In this document: piece by piece, positions 18,534 through 27,741 of the stretch
Position numbering within the stretch: position 1 is the stretch's first letter
Layout of the letters: the number at the start of each line of letters is the position of its first letter
Notes under the pieces: model-generated
Database searches by the model: none
What the model was told of the DNA's origin: nothing
What the model saw: only the letters and a program-made list of their open reading frames with translations
Source: Fidelibacterota bacterium
GTDB taxonomy: Bacteria; Fidelibacterota; UBA8477; JABMPR01
Reading direction: 5' to 3'
Length of the DNA: 64,000 nt
Assembly (NCBI GenBank): GCA_021734325.1
Contig: JAIPJF010000014.1
Location: 20,069-84,068, forward strand
Made by a program: the position numbers and the translations under genes

Positions 18534-19526
18534 ATGTCATCTTCACAGGAATTAAAAATGGATAAAATATTATATCGGTCAAAAGCTGCAGGATCTCTCA
18601 TTGGTCTCGCTATAGGAGATGCCTTCGGTGATGCTTGTCGCGATCCTGATAACCAATTTCTATACGGTATAACCATGGACTGGCCGGAAAAACCATCGTT
18701 TAGTACAGATGATACAGAATTTGCCCTGCTCAGTGCAGAGATACTTATCCAGTCAAAGGGATATCCCACTCCAGGTCATGTTCTTGCTGCCTGGAAGGAA
18801 CATGTGGTCGTTGAGGATCAGCTGAAAAGGGGGGGAGCAAGTGAGCGGGAAGCGGTTACGAATATTAAAAGGGGTTTGAAAGCGCCTGAAACGGGGCTTT
18901 ATAACGCATATTCGAAAAGTGATGGTGCTGCGATGCGAGCTGCTCCCATGGGAATTCTGGCTGCGGGAAATCCAGATCTGGCTGCTGAATTGGCCCGGAT
19001 TGATGCTGAGATCAGTCATGCTCAGGATGGAATATGGGGAGCGCAGGCAGTCGCTGCTGCAGTAGCTGTTGCATTATCGGGGGGCAGCATAGATGAAATA
19101 ATCGAAGAAGCGAGGAAATGGGCACCAAAAGGTAGTTGGTTCAAGTATTCTTTTGATGCTGCTTTCAGCATAATTGAGTCATTCGATTTTAATATTGAGG
19201 ATGCCTGGATGCCCTTGCATCAAGCCATCAGGTGTGAGTATAAGGCCTCTGTCCCAGAGGCTGTTGTGTCCGCTTTTGCCGTATTCAAACTCACCAGGGG
19301 TGATTTTCGTAAAGGAATGATCTATGCCGGAAATTTTGGACGCGATACAGACACAATAGGAGCGATTGTCGGAGCCCTATCCGGTGCTTATTTGGGAATT
19401 GATGCCGTTCCTGATTCATGGATTGAAAAAGTGCGCTATACAAATGGAACCTGTCTTCAGTTCACAAAAAGTCTGGATATCATGGACGTGGCATATCAAC
19501 TTGCTGATCTTCACAGGATGCAATGA
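18534..19526 (+). CDS. ADP-ribosylglycohydrolase family protein
   Basis: 330 residues with the DraG/ARH-family all-helical fold signatures. GLAIGDAFGDA is at about 24-34, the metal-binding STDDTE at 57-62, and GRDTDTIGAIVGALSGAYLG is near 271-290. These Asp and Thr residues bind two Mg ions. Characterised members remove ADP-ribose from proteins or cleave related N-ribosides. Family copies inside sugar ABC operons are often of unknown substrate, and a ribosyl-containing small molecule is plausible with ribokinase in the same locus. It lacks a signal peptide and is cytoplasmic. It overlaps the next gene by four bases. Confidence 0.87.
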   Translation: MSSSQELKMDKILYRSKAAGSLIGLAIGDAFGDACRDPDNQFLYGITMDWPEKPSFSTDDTEFALLSAEILIQSKGYPTPGHVLAAWKEHVVVEDQLKRGGASEREAVTNIKRGLKAPETGLYNAYSKSDGAAMRAAPMGILAAGNPDLAAELARIDAEISHAQDGIWGAQAVAAAVAVALSGGSIDEIIEEARKWAPKGSWFKYSFDAAFSIIESFDFNIEDAWMPLHQAIRCEYKASVPEAVVSAFAVFKLTRGDFRKGMIYAGNFGRDTDTIGAIVGALSGAYLGIDAVPDSWIEKVRYTNGTCLQFTKSLDIMDVAYQLADLHRMQ

Positions 19527-20431
19527 TTTTGAACACGACACAGAAAATATATCGGTCTCTGTTAGCGCTTCTCACCCTGCTGATGTTAGGAGGATCCCTC
19601 AGTGCCGGAAGTATCAAAACGGATGGAATTCGATCTGTTGTGCTTAAACGGAACTGGGATTTTCATGTATATCTACCTGATGGGTATGACCCTTCAGGCG
19701 ATCGAACGTATCCAGTGATCTACTGCCTCCACGGCAGTGGTGGCAATGAGCAGGATTGGGATCGAGCTTTTCCCTTGCTGGACACCCTGATAAGTCAAGG
19801 ACTGATTCCACCTGTGATTGCAGTTGCTCCTGGAAGTAAAACTTCCTGGTGGGTGGATGGTGTGGAGAAATTCGAATCGGCATTTTTTCAGGATCTCGTG
19901 CCCTATGTCGAGAAAAATTATCGAATCACCGGGCAGAAGGAGTCTCGAATTATCACCGGGTTCTCCATGGGTGGATATGGTGCTTTACGCTATGCCCTGA
20001 TCCACCCAGAATTATTCGGCGGGGCTATTCTACTCAGTCCTGCGCTGTATTCAGAGCTGCCTCCTCTTGGTTCATCTGCAAGGAGTAGTGGTGCGTTTGG
20101 GAAACCATTCTCTGAAAAGAACTGGCAAGAGCGTAATTATCCTCAGATCATTGATCAGTACCGATCTGCTCAGTCCCCAGTCACAATTTTTATTGCAGCA
20201 GGCGATGATGATTGGAATGAACCGGAAGGCAGTGAGTACAATATGGAATATCAGACAGTAATCCTGTATCAGGCATTGAATAAAAAAATGGCAAATCCTT
20301 CAGAATTAAGAATCGTAAATGGTGGGCATGATTGGAAGTTATGGCTTCCTCTTTTCAAGGAAGGGCTCATACTAAGTAGTCGACAATTGACTGGATTCCG
20401 AACTGGAATACACACTCAATTAAAACAATAA
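19523..20431 (+). CDS. Secreted esterase, alpha/beta hydrolase (EstA/feruloyl-esterase-like)
   Basis: A signal peptide (YRSLLALLTLLMLGGSLSAG) precedes an alpha/beta hydrolase of about 270 residues. Motifs are YPVIYCLHGSGGNEQDW with the oxyanion loop, nucleophile elbow GFSMGGYGAL with the catalytic Ser, a later AAGDDDWNEP region supplying the acid, and NGGHDW with the catalytic His. The family removes acetyl, feruloyl or other acyl groups from polysaccharides or small esters. It overlaps the ADP-ribosylglycohydrolase gene by four bases. Its product is expected in the periplasm or outside, fitting trimming of decorated sugars before uptake. Confidence 0.85.
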   Translation: MILNTTQKIYRSLLALLTLLMLGGSLSAGSIKTDGIRSVVLKRNWDFHVYLPDGYDPSGDRTYPVIYCLHGSGGNEQDWDRAFPLLDTLISQGLIPPVIAVAPGSKTSWWVDGVEKFESAFFQDLVPYVEKNYRITGQKESRIITGFSMGGYGALRYALIHPELFGGAILLSPALYSELPPLGSSARSSGAFGKPFSEKNWQERNYPQIIDQYRSAQSPVTIFIAAGDDDWNEPEGSEYNMEYQTVILYQALNKKMANPSELRIVNGGHDWKLWLPLFKEGLILSSRQLTGFRTGIHTQLKQ

Positions 20432-20449
20432 AGCGAACCTAAGACCAAT

Positions 20450-22162
20450 ATGTTGAACAAGAAACAGATCATTCACACCATCACGAAGATGAACTTGTTA
20501 ATCGGATTCATGACGCTCGTTTCTGGTATAGAACCAATCCACGCCGGGGTGTTGCCGACATACGAACATATCTCTACCACATTTACAAAAACCGTAGATC
20601 TGGATTACCTGCTCTATAAGCCACCAGGTTATCGCGCCAATGAATCATATGCCCTGGTTATCTATCTCACAGGAATTGAAGCAATCGACGATCTGGATCA
20701 GGTCCGATCGGCTGGTCCACCCTTTTATCTGGATCAGGGAATGAAACATGACTTCTTTCTTGCTGCACCACAGCTTCCAGGTGATGAGCATTGGGACCCG
20801 GATGCCATACATGCGCTCATTGAGGACTTGTCCAACACCTATCATATTGATCCCAGTCGACTTTATATCACAGGAATTGGTGATCGTGGGGGCTTTGGAG
20901 CTTATGAAACAGCCGTCAGTTATCCTGAAACATTTTCAAGGTTGGCTCCCATCAGTTCACCGGCCTGTACGAACATTTGTCGTATCGGTCCAAATTGTGA
21001 AACCTGGATCTTCCACGGTGCTCTGGATTCGCTGGTCCCTCCTGCTGATGCGGAGAATATGCAGTATGAGATAGACTATTATTGTGACCAGCCTGTTACC
21101 CTCACGACATATGATACTTTAGGTCATGAGATATGGGATGAGGCTTATTCAGAAGCAGGCTTCTGGGAATGGTTTGTTGGGAGTGCACCAAGCTACGGAA
21201 CACCAACAGTACCATCGGTGAATAATTTATCTCTGGAAATAAATAAAAGCATCGAGGATAATTATCTCTTTTATCTGCCGGTGGGATATGAAGATAGTGA
21301 GGCCGATTGGCCTTTAATGATCTATCTCCACGGATCAGGTGGTGCAATTGGTAATATTGATGAAATTCGCGTAACAGGACCCCCGCGGCGCTTTGAAGAG
21401 GGGATGGATTCAGATTTCATCCTGATCTGCCCACAACTTTATGATGATGTACAATGGGATATTGACCGTCTGCACGCACTCACCCAGGAAATCCTTGATA
21501 AATATCGAATTAATCATAACAGGATAATGATCACGGGAATGAGTCGGGGTGGTTTTGGGGCCTGGGAATATGCTGTAACCTATCCCTGGCTATTTTCAGC
21601 AGTGGTTCCCATTTCTGCCCGGGACGTACCAGGTGTTGAGCGCATTGCTCACAGTAACATATGGATATATCATGGGGCTCTGGATACTGGTGTTCCCTGG
21701 GAGGGAGCCCAGTTCATGTATGATCGCTTGAACCGCGCGGGGGCAAACGTTAAGCTTACGCTCTATCCCAATGTGGGTCACTGGGCCTGGGAGCCGGCCT
21801 ATGCTTCTGTAGAGTTGTGGGAATGGATGTTAAGTCAAAGGAATATTTATACTTCAATTGAGCATCATTCAGAGAGTGTTCCCACAGATTATTTTCTAGA
21901 TCAGAATTATCCAAACCCATTTAATCCGGTAACAACGATTCGGTTTGGAATTCCGAAAAACGCTTTCGTATCTGTGGTAATATTTGATCTTCAGGGGACT
22001 CAGATTCGGACTCTCGCTGCTTCAGAAAGACCTGCGGGCCAATTTGAACTAATATGGAATGGTCTCACAGATACTGGGCAGATTGTGCCCTCAGGCATTT
22101 ATTTAAGTAAGTTAGATGTGGGAGATATTTCAAAAGTGGTCAAAATGATGTTCCTGAAATAA
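20450..22162 (+). CDS. Secreted tandem esterase with one degenerate domain and type IX sorting domain
   Basis: After a signal-like N-terminus come two homologous alpha/beta-hydrolase domains, about 35-250 and 255-470, then a sorting domain starting with DQNYPNPFNPVTTIRFGIP. Domain 2 has an intact elbow, TGMSRGGFGAWE with Ser365. Domain 1 has TGIGDRGGFGAYE at the same place: Ser is lost and there is one extra residue (G142-I-G-D145). Both keep the acid (HGALD) and His (LGHEIWDEAY, VGHWAWEPAY). Domain 1 may therefore bind substrate without cleaving it, and domain 2 is the enzyme. It is likely surface-attached. Confidence 0.85.
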   Translation: MLNKKQIIHTITKMNLLIGFMTLVSGIEPIHAGVLPTYEHISTTFTKTVDLDYLLYKPPGYRANESYALVIYLTGIEAIDDLDQVRSAGPPFYLDQGMKHDFFLAAPQLPGDEHWDPDAIHALIEDLSNTYHIDPSRLYITGIGDRGGFGAYETAVSYPETFSRLAPISSPACTNICRIGPNCETWIFHGALDSLVPPADAENMQYEIDYYCDQPVTLTTYDTLGHEIWDEAYSEAGFWEWFVGSAPSYGTPTVPSVNNLSLEINKSIEDNYLFYLPVGYEDSEADWPLMIYLHGSGGAIGNIDEIRVTGPPRRFEEGMDSDFILICPQLYDDVQWDIDRLHALTQEILDKYRINHNRIMITGMSRGGFGAWEYAVTYPWLFSAVVPISARDVPGVERIAHSNIWIYHGALDTGVPWEGAQFMYDRLNRAGANVKLTLYPNVGHWAWEPAYASVELWEWMLSQRNIYTSIEHHSESVPTDYFLDQNYPNPFNPVTTIRFGIPKNAFVSVVIFDLQGTQIRTLAASERPAGQFELIWNGLTDTGQIVPSGIYLSKLDVGDISKVVKMMFLK

Positions 22163-22312
22163 ATGGAGATCACGATATATTATCAGTCTGCTGCCAAAAT
22201 TTTTACTTGTTGCACGAAGGCAGCAGGAAGATTGATAAGCATTGTTTAGCGAGAGTATAGCAGGTGTTAGACCGGACCACACTTGGACACATGAAACAGA
22301 GGAAATATTATT

Positions 22313-24508
22313 TTGAAAACAAATAATTCAAATAAACCAGACGGAAAGCAGTCATCAGAGATTCCAGCACCAAATTTTCAAGCTTCGTCCTATGTCCAAC
22401 CCCATACATTGCCCATCCATCTACCTACTCCAGGGAATACGCCTTCCTGGCCATTCCAAAACATTGGACAGTGGAGAATAGAGGTAAATAAAGCAGTTGA
22501 AGCTTGGCGTGCAGGCATGAAAATCTGGCGTATGGAGCATCTTAAGCGAATAGGATATGATGATTCTGAGTACAGACGCAGGGAATTGCTTTGGTCCCAA
22601 AGCAATTATGTTCATGCCCAAATGATGGTGGAGGATCGTTATTTTTACGATCCCGTAGCGGGTAAATATACAGTTGACAGATACCTGGATGATCTTGAAC
22701 AGCGATTCGGTGGCATCGATAGCGTTTTAATCTGGTATATCTATCCTAACATCGGTCTTGATGACAGAAATCAAATTGATCTGGCTGGTGAGCTCCCAGG
22801 TGGAATCGAGGGTCTCAAGCAAGTGGTAGCAGATTTTCATCGCCGGGGAGTTCGTGTATTCCTGCCAACGATGCCATGGGATAATGGAACGCGTGATTCC
22901 GGTATTCCAGACTACAAGGAAATTACAGCTCTGGCGGCTCAGGTAAACGCTGACGGTATCAACGGAGATACCTATTACGCTCTACCCAGAGCATTTCGCG
23001 AAGCCTCCGATGCCACAGGTCACCCCGTGGTCCTACAACCAGAGACCTGGCCGATTTCTGATGATGCATTGATGTGGAACAATCAATCCTGGGGGAAAGC
23101 GTCCACCAGTGTTGTTCCGGCTGTCAGCAAACTCAAATGGCTGGAGTCCCGTCATTTGACCAACGTCGAGAACCGCTGGGGCAGAGACAGGACCAATGAC
23201 TTTCATTACATATTTTTTAATGGCCATGGGTACAATGCCTGGGAAAACGTATGGGGGATATGGAATCAGTTGACACCCCGTGATGCAGAAACCCTGCGAC
23301 GAATAGCCACGTTGTTCAGAAAATTCACCAACCTACTGGTGAGTCCGGAGTGGGAACCATACGTACCAACCAATCATCAAGGTGTTTTTGCTACCAGGTT
23401 TCCCGGTGCAGCCGCCACACTTTGGACAATTGTCAATAGAAATGAATATGATATAAAGGGCGATCTGATCGAGGTTGTTCATGCAGAGGGTACTTGTTAT
23501 TTCGATCTCTGGAATGGCACAAATCTGTATCCACGTATTCAGGATGGGAAAGCAATAATCAACCTTGATCTGGAGCAACTCGGATATGGAGCCATACTTT
23601 CCCTGAGCTCTGCTGATCAGGCCGGTGACTATTCCGATATTCTGGCTCAAATGAAAAAATTAGCCGAAGTGGCTCTCCAGGATTATTCCAGTGAATGGAA
23701 AGCCATACCACAGGAACTGGTGATCATCGAACCAACATCTCCGCTGCGAGAAAAGCCCGCAAATATGGTGAAAATTCCAGCAGGCGAATTTGATTTCCAT
23801 GTGAGTGGAATTGAGGTTGAGGGATACATGTGGACAGGAGTTGATGTTCAGTATCCCTGGGAAAATTCTCCTCGCAGAAGCCATCATCAGCACATGTCCA
23901 TCCGATCGTTCTACATTGATCGCTTTCCTGTGACCAATGCGGATTATTTAAAGTTCATTGAAGCAACGGCCTATCATCCTGTTGATGATCACAATTTCCT
24001 TCGGGATTGGAGTGGGGGAAGACCGAAAGCTGGTTGGGAAAATAAACCGGTAACATGGGTATCTATTGAAGATGCTCGTGCCTATGCCACATGGGCTGGA
24101 AAAAGACTCCCCCACGAGTGGGAATGGCAATATGCGGCCCAGGGCGGGGATGGTCGCCTGTATCCATGGGGCAATAGCTGGAATGATACGGCAGTCCCCC
24201 AGATTAACTTGGGCCGAACTGTTTTACCCCCTTCTGATGTAGACGCCCATCCAGGTGGAGCGAGTCCGTTTGGTGTGATGGATCTGGTGGCAAATGTATG
24301 GCAATGGACAGATGAATTTATGGATGAGCACACGCGAGCGGCCGTTCTGCGAGGTGGAACATCTTATCAACCACAATCATCACACTGGTATTTTCCCCAG
24401 GCCTATCGATTGGATCAGCATGGCAAATATTTACTCATGTCGCCTGGCCGGGATCGCGCAGGCCTATTAGGTTTTAGGTGTGTCGCTGATTGTCCAGAAG
24501 ATCAATAG
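22313..24508 (+). CDS. TIM-barrel glycosidase-like protein fused to a SUMF1/FGE-like domain
   Basis: Start TTG with AGAGGAAA upstream. Residues about 75-410 look like a glycosidase TIM barrel with a beta-sandwich: GVRVFLPTMPWDNGTRD, NADGINGDTYYALP and VVLQPETWP. No glycoside-hydrolase family is assigned with confidence. Residues about 485-728 are a formylglycine-generating-enzyme-like domain: MVKIPAGEF, FYIDRFPVTNADYLKF, WEWQYAAQGGDGRLYPWGN and GVMDLVANVWQWT. The region that carries the two catalytic Cys in true FGE reads RGGTSYQPQSSHWYFPQAYR and has none, so it is probably a binding module. No signal peptide is seen, which suggests a cytoplasmic protein. Confidence 0.8.
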   Translation: MKTNNSNKPDGKQSSEIPAPNFQASSYVQPHTLPIHLPTPGNTPSWPFQNIGQWRIEVNKAVEAWRAGMKIWRMEHLKRIGYDDSEYRRRELLWSQSNYVHAQMMVEDRYFYDPVAGKYTVDRYLDDLEQRFGGIDSVLIWYIYPNIGLDDRNQIDLAGELPGGIEGLKQVVADFHRRGVRVFLPTMPWDNGTRDSGIPDYKEITALAAQVNADGINGDTYYALPRAFREASDATGHPVVLQPETWPISDDALMWNNQSWGKASTSVVPAVSKLKWLESRHLTNVENRWGRDRTNDFHYIFFNGHGYNAWENVWGIWNQLTPRDAETLRRIATLFRKFTNLLVSPEWEPYVPTNHQGVFATRFPGAAATLWTIVNRNEYDIKGDLIEVVHAEGTCYFDLWNGTNLYPRIQDGKAIINLDLEQLGYGAILSLSSADQAGDYSDILAQMKKLAEVALQDYSSEWKAIPQELVIIEPTSPLREKPANMVKIPAGEFDFHVSGIEVEGYMWTGVDVQYPWENSPRRSHHQHMSIRSFYIDRFPVTNADYLKFIEATAYHPVDDHNFLRDWSGGRPKAGWENKPVTWVSIEDARAYATWAGKRLPHEWEWQYAAQGGDGRLYPWGNSWNDTAVPQINLGRTVLPPSDVDAHPGGASPFGVMDLVANVWQWTDEFMDEHTRAAVLRGGTSYQPQSSHWYFPQAYRLDQHGKYLLMSPGRDRAGLLGFRCVADCPEDQ

Positions 24509-24540
24509 CTACCTTTGAGAACAAGTCGACATAATTCTCC

Positions 24541-26010
24541 CTACCACAGTCGTTCCGGACCTGTTGAATTCCTGATCACCTGTATGTAAAAATTGATCAG
24601 ACGCGCATATTCAGACACGGCAATGCGCTCATTGGAGCCGTGGAGTCCATCCAGACGTTCGGATGAGAGTTGAACGGGGGAGAAACGATAAATATTGTTA
24701 CTCACATCCTCATAATGAATTGCATCGGTACCACCAACTGAGATATAGGGACTAACGAGGATACCTGGGAAGGTCTGACGAATGCTTTTTGCCACAGCTT
24801 TGAATTGATCATTCTGATGATCGCTAACTTTTGAAGCCGGATTTGCTCCCTTGCCATAGATGCCGATGCTTACGTTTGGATTGTCGATCACTTTTTCCAC
24901 ATGTTGAATAACTGCCTCGATGGACTCACCTGGCTTCAGACGGAAATTAACTACAGCCCTTGCCTCAGAGGGCAATGCATTATCCTTAAAGCCTGCATTG
25001 ATCATGGTGGGGGCCGTTGTGGTGCGGATCAGGGCATTGGATTTGGGCGAGGCAGCCAGCTGACCTTTGATGATCCCACCAAAGGCCCAGAGATTCGAGA
25101 ATAGAAAGTTGAAGGGGAAGCCGGTTTCAGGTGCCAGCGTGACTAGCATTTCACGAATAGGGCCATCCAGAGCACTGGGGAGGGGATGCTCCTGGAGATC
25201 AACAATAGCCTGGCTCAACACACCAATGGCAGTCTGCTTGGGCGGCATGCTGGAATGTCCACCAACACCCTTCGCGACAAGTTCCAGACTGAGGTAACCC
25301 TTTTCTGCAACACCCACCAAAGCCACAGGCAGGGTAATGCCAGGCACGCCATCTTCAACGATGATACCGCCTTCATCAAGAATGAGATCTGCTGTGATGT
25401 GTCGATCGACCAGTGTGCCAGCAAGATATTCAGCTCCCTTATCGCCACCAATTTCTTCATCATGGCCAAAAGCGAGATAAATGGTTCGCTCCGGCTGGTA
25501 GCCTTTATTTAGAAGAGACTCGACGGCTTCAAGAATCCCAAATACTGACATTTTATCATCCAGGGTGCCGCGACCCCAAACGGTATCATCCATCATGATG
25601 CCACCAAAGGGGTCCACCTTCCAGGTCGATGTGCTGTCCCAACCAGCGGGGACCACATCTGTATGGGCGAGGAGTATCACAGGATTCAACTCACGTGAAG
25701 AACCAGTCCATGTATAAAGAAGACTGTGGGTATTGATCACTTCACGCTCAAGGGATGCGTGAATGTTAGGATAGCTTACCATGATAAACTTATGTATTGA
25801 ATCAAAAGCAGAAGCTTCTGTAGCTGAAGTATCTGAAAAGGATATGGTCCTTATCTTAACTGCCTCAGTTAGTGTGGCGGGGGCAGAGGAGAGGTCAAAT
25901 CTGGTTTGATCAACAGGGTCTACATCAATTTGATAGGAAGTATGGGAGCAAGCGATCATAAAGAAACTGGTTATTACGATTGACAAGGTGATAGTGAGAT
26001 TGTGTTTCAT
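24541..26010 (-). CDS. M20-family metallopeptidase, lipoprotein
   Basis: The only leftward gene inside the sugar locus. A lipoprotein signal ends in FMIAC with Cys21. The M20 metal site is visible: ILLAHTDVVPAG near residue 113 (His-x-Asp), GRGTLDDKMS near 145 with the bridging Asp, GHDEEIGG near 178 with the catalytic Glu pair, and a late GGTDAIHYED. Length and domain order (catalytic, dimerisation insert, catalytic) match carboxypeptidase/aminoacylase-type M20 enzymes such as PM20D1. It would hydrolyse peptide or N-acyl amide bonds in the periplasm. Its opposite strand separates the intact ABC genes from the truncated permease, so it may be a later arrival. Confidence 0.9.
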   Translation of the reverse strand: MKHNLTITLSIVITSFFMIACSHTSYQIDVDPVDQTRFDLSSAPATLTEAVKIRTISFSDTSATEASAFDSIHKFIMVSYPNIHASLEREVINTHSLLYTWTGSSRELNPVILLAHTDVVPAGWDSTSTWKVDPFGGIMMDDTVWGRGTLDDKMSVFGILEAVESLLNKGYQPERTIYLAFGHDEEIGGDKGAEYLAGTLVDRHITADLILDEGGIIVEDGVPGITLPVALVGVAEKGYLSLELVAKGVGGHSSMPPKQTAIGVLSQAIVDLQEHPLPSALDGPIREMLVTLAPETGFPFNFLFSNLWAFGGIIKGQLAASPKSNALIRTTTAPTMINAGFKDNALPSEARAVVNFRLKPGESIEAVIQHVEKVIDNPNVSIGIYGKGANPASKVSDHQNDQFKAVAKSIRQTFPGILVSPYISVGGTDAIHYEDVSNNIYRFSPVQLSSERLDGLHGSNERIAVSEYARLINFYIQVIRNSTGPERLW

Positions 26011-26172
26011 GGTCCCCTCAGAGTGTGTTGTAAATGTGAGTAAATGAACAAACAGCTTTGCTCATCTGAATTTACAACCAATATAGATTCTGAGACCGGA
26101 TCAACCATTAAAAAGCGATTTATCCAGTTCCACATGGATTAAGAAAAATGATAGATGCAATAAGCATCTAAT

Positions 26173-26769
26173 ATGCGAATATACAGCGTGTTACGAAATA
26201 TATATAATGTAGGCTATGCCCTGGCAAGGCTCAAGTTTTTAGGCAATGAATTGATCTTTGCAGTCATTCTTTTCACCATGGTTATCCCATTTCAGATTAC
26301 CCTTATCCCCATGTATATTCTCATGGTCAAATTTGGCTGGGTGGATACCTATTTGAGTCTCATAGTCCCGGGGATGATAAATTCATTCGGAATTTTGCTT
26401 TTTAGGCAATTTTTCCGGGATATCCCTCAAGATCTCATTGATGCTGCGCGTATAGACGGCTGCAATGAGTTTCAGATTTTATTTCGCATCATTTGGCCTT
26501 TATCCAAACCGGTTCTGATCACCGTAGGAATTCTGTCTTTTATGGGTTCCTGGAATGATGTCCTCTGGCCACTGCTGGTCATCCGCCTTGAAACGCTCAT
26601 GACCATGCCCCAACTGGTTACACTCTTTGCGATAGGGGGTCAGGCCGCAAATCAGATGGGTGTACAATTAGCGGCAACAACACTGCTTGCAGCCCCCATT
26701 ATCATCATATATTCATTTTTCCAGAAGTATTTTATTGAAAGCATGGCTACCTCTGGGTTGAAGAATTGA
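26173..26769 (+). pseudogene. 5'-truncated MalG-type ABC permease
   Basis: 198 residues matching only the C-terminal two thirds of a MalG-type permease (about 275 residues normally). Recognisable parts are YALARLKFLGNELIF, VIPFQITLIPMYILM, the EAA loop LIDAARIDGCNEFQILFRII and the terminal helix. Homology begins about eight residues after the first ATG; about 85-95 N-terminal residues with the first two helices are absent. The 162 bp to the divergent M20 gene contain no remnant of the missing part. It is therefore either a pseudogene or a shortened gene after a deletion. The partner MalF-type permease is also missing here. Confidence 0.75.
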
Positions 26770-26832
26770 GAACCAATAAACGAGTTGAATAACAAAACAG
26801 AACACAATCTGTAATAAGGAATCGATAAGCTA

Positions 26833-27741
26833 ATGAAATTGACCAGGTATTCACGGGATCCAGTACTCAAGACCGTGCCTGAACACAAATGGGAACGTGC
26901 GGCTGTATTTAATGCAGGTGCCGTATACGAGAATGGATTGTATCACATGATTTATCGTGCAACCGATATTGGTGGCCATGAAAGTTTTGGCGATTATATA
27001 AATAATCTCGGTTACGCCTGGAGCGAGAATATTATTGACTGGCAGCGTCTGCCTGAACCCATCCTGAAAAATGATGTTCCCCAGGAGCTGCGCGGTCCTG
27101 AAGATCCTCGTATTGTAAAATTGGAAGGCCGTTTTTTTATGACCTATACGGGTTTTGGCGGTAGGTACCAGGGAGATTATCGCATTTGTCTGGCCATCAG
27201 TGAGGATCTTAAATCCTGGGAGCGCCAGGGCGTACTCTTGCACGATGAGAACAAGAATGCCGCCTTCTTTCCCCAGAAATTCGGGAATGAGTATTTGCTG
27301 CTTCATCGGCGCGGGGGAAACAATATCTGGATATCCAGCACCAAGGATTTAAAGAATTACACCAAGCATACATCCCTCATGGGACCCCTCCCAGGTGGAT
27401 GGGAAGAACGTAAAATTGGCATTGCCGGCCCCCCTGTTCTTCATCCTGAAGGCTGGTTGCTGATCTATCATGGCGTCGATATGAATTATCAATATCGTCT
27501 TGGAGCCGCTCTGCTTGACCGGGAAAATCCTAGGCGCGTTTTGGCCCGATATAGTCAACCCATCATAGAATCAGAGGAGGATTGGGAACGACAGGGACCT
27601 GTCCCCAATGTGATTTTCAGTTGTGCCACCATTGATAAAGATGACCGCTATGACATTATCTATGCCGGCGCTGATAGTCTGATAGGGGCCGCATATATTC
27701 TGAAAAGTGATGTGGTTTTTGAAAAGGAACATTGGTTGTGA
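26833..27741 (+). CDS. GH130-like glycoside phosphorylase/hydrolase
   Basis: 302 residues, five-bladed beta-propeller family GH130. Typical motifs are AAVFNAGAVYENGLYHMIYR near residue 25-44, RGPEDPRIVKLEGRFFMTYT near 92-111 with the catalytic Asp region, WISSTKDL, and GPPVLHPEGWLLIYHGVD near 215. Characterised GH130 members phosphorolyse or hydrolyse beta-mannosides, such as Man-beta-1,4-GlcNAc or mannobiose. No signal peptide, so it acts in the cytoplasm on imported disaccharide. Whether it is a phosphorylase or a hydrolase depends on basic phosphate-binding residues I cannot place surely. Its stop overlaps the next start by one base. Confidence 0.85.
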   Translation: MKLTRYSRDPVLKTVPEHKWERAAVFNAGAVYENGLYHMIYRATDIGGHESFGDYINNLGYAWSENIIDWQRLPEPILKNDVPQELRGPEDPRIVKLEGRFFMTYTGFGGRYQGDYRICLAISEDLKSWERQGVLLHDENKNAAFFPQKFGNEYLLLHRRGGNNIWISSTKDLKNYTKHTSLMGPLPGGWEERKIGIAGPPVLHPEGWLLIYHGVDMNYQYRLGAALLDRENPRRVLARYSQPIIESEEDWERQGPVPNVIFSCATIDKDDRYDIIYAGADSLIGAAYILKSDVVFEKEHWL

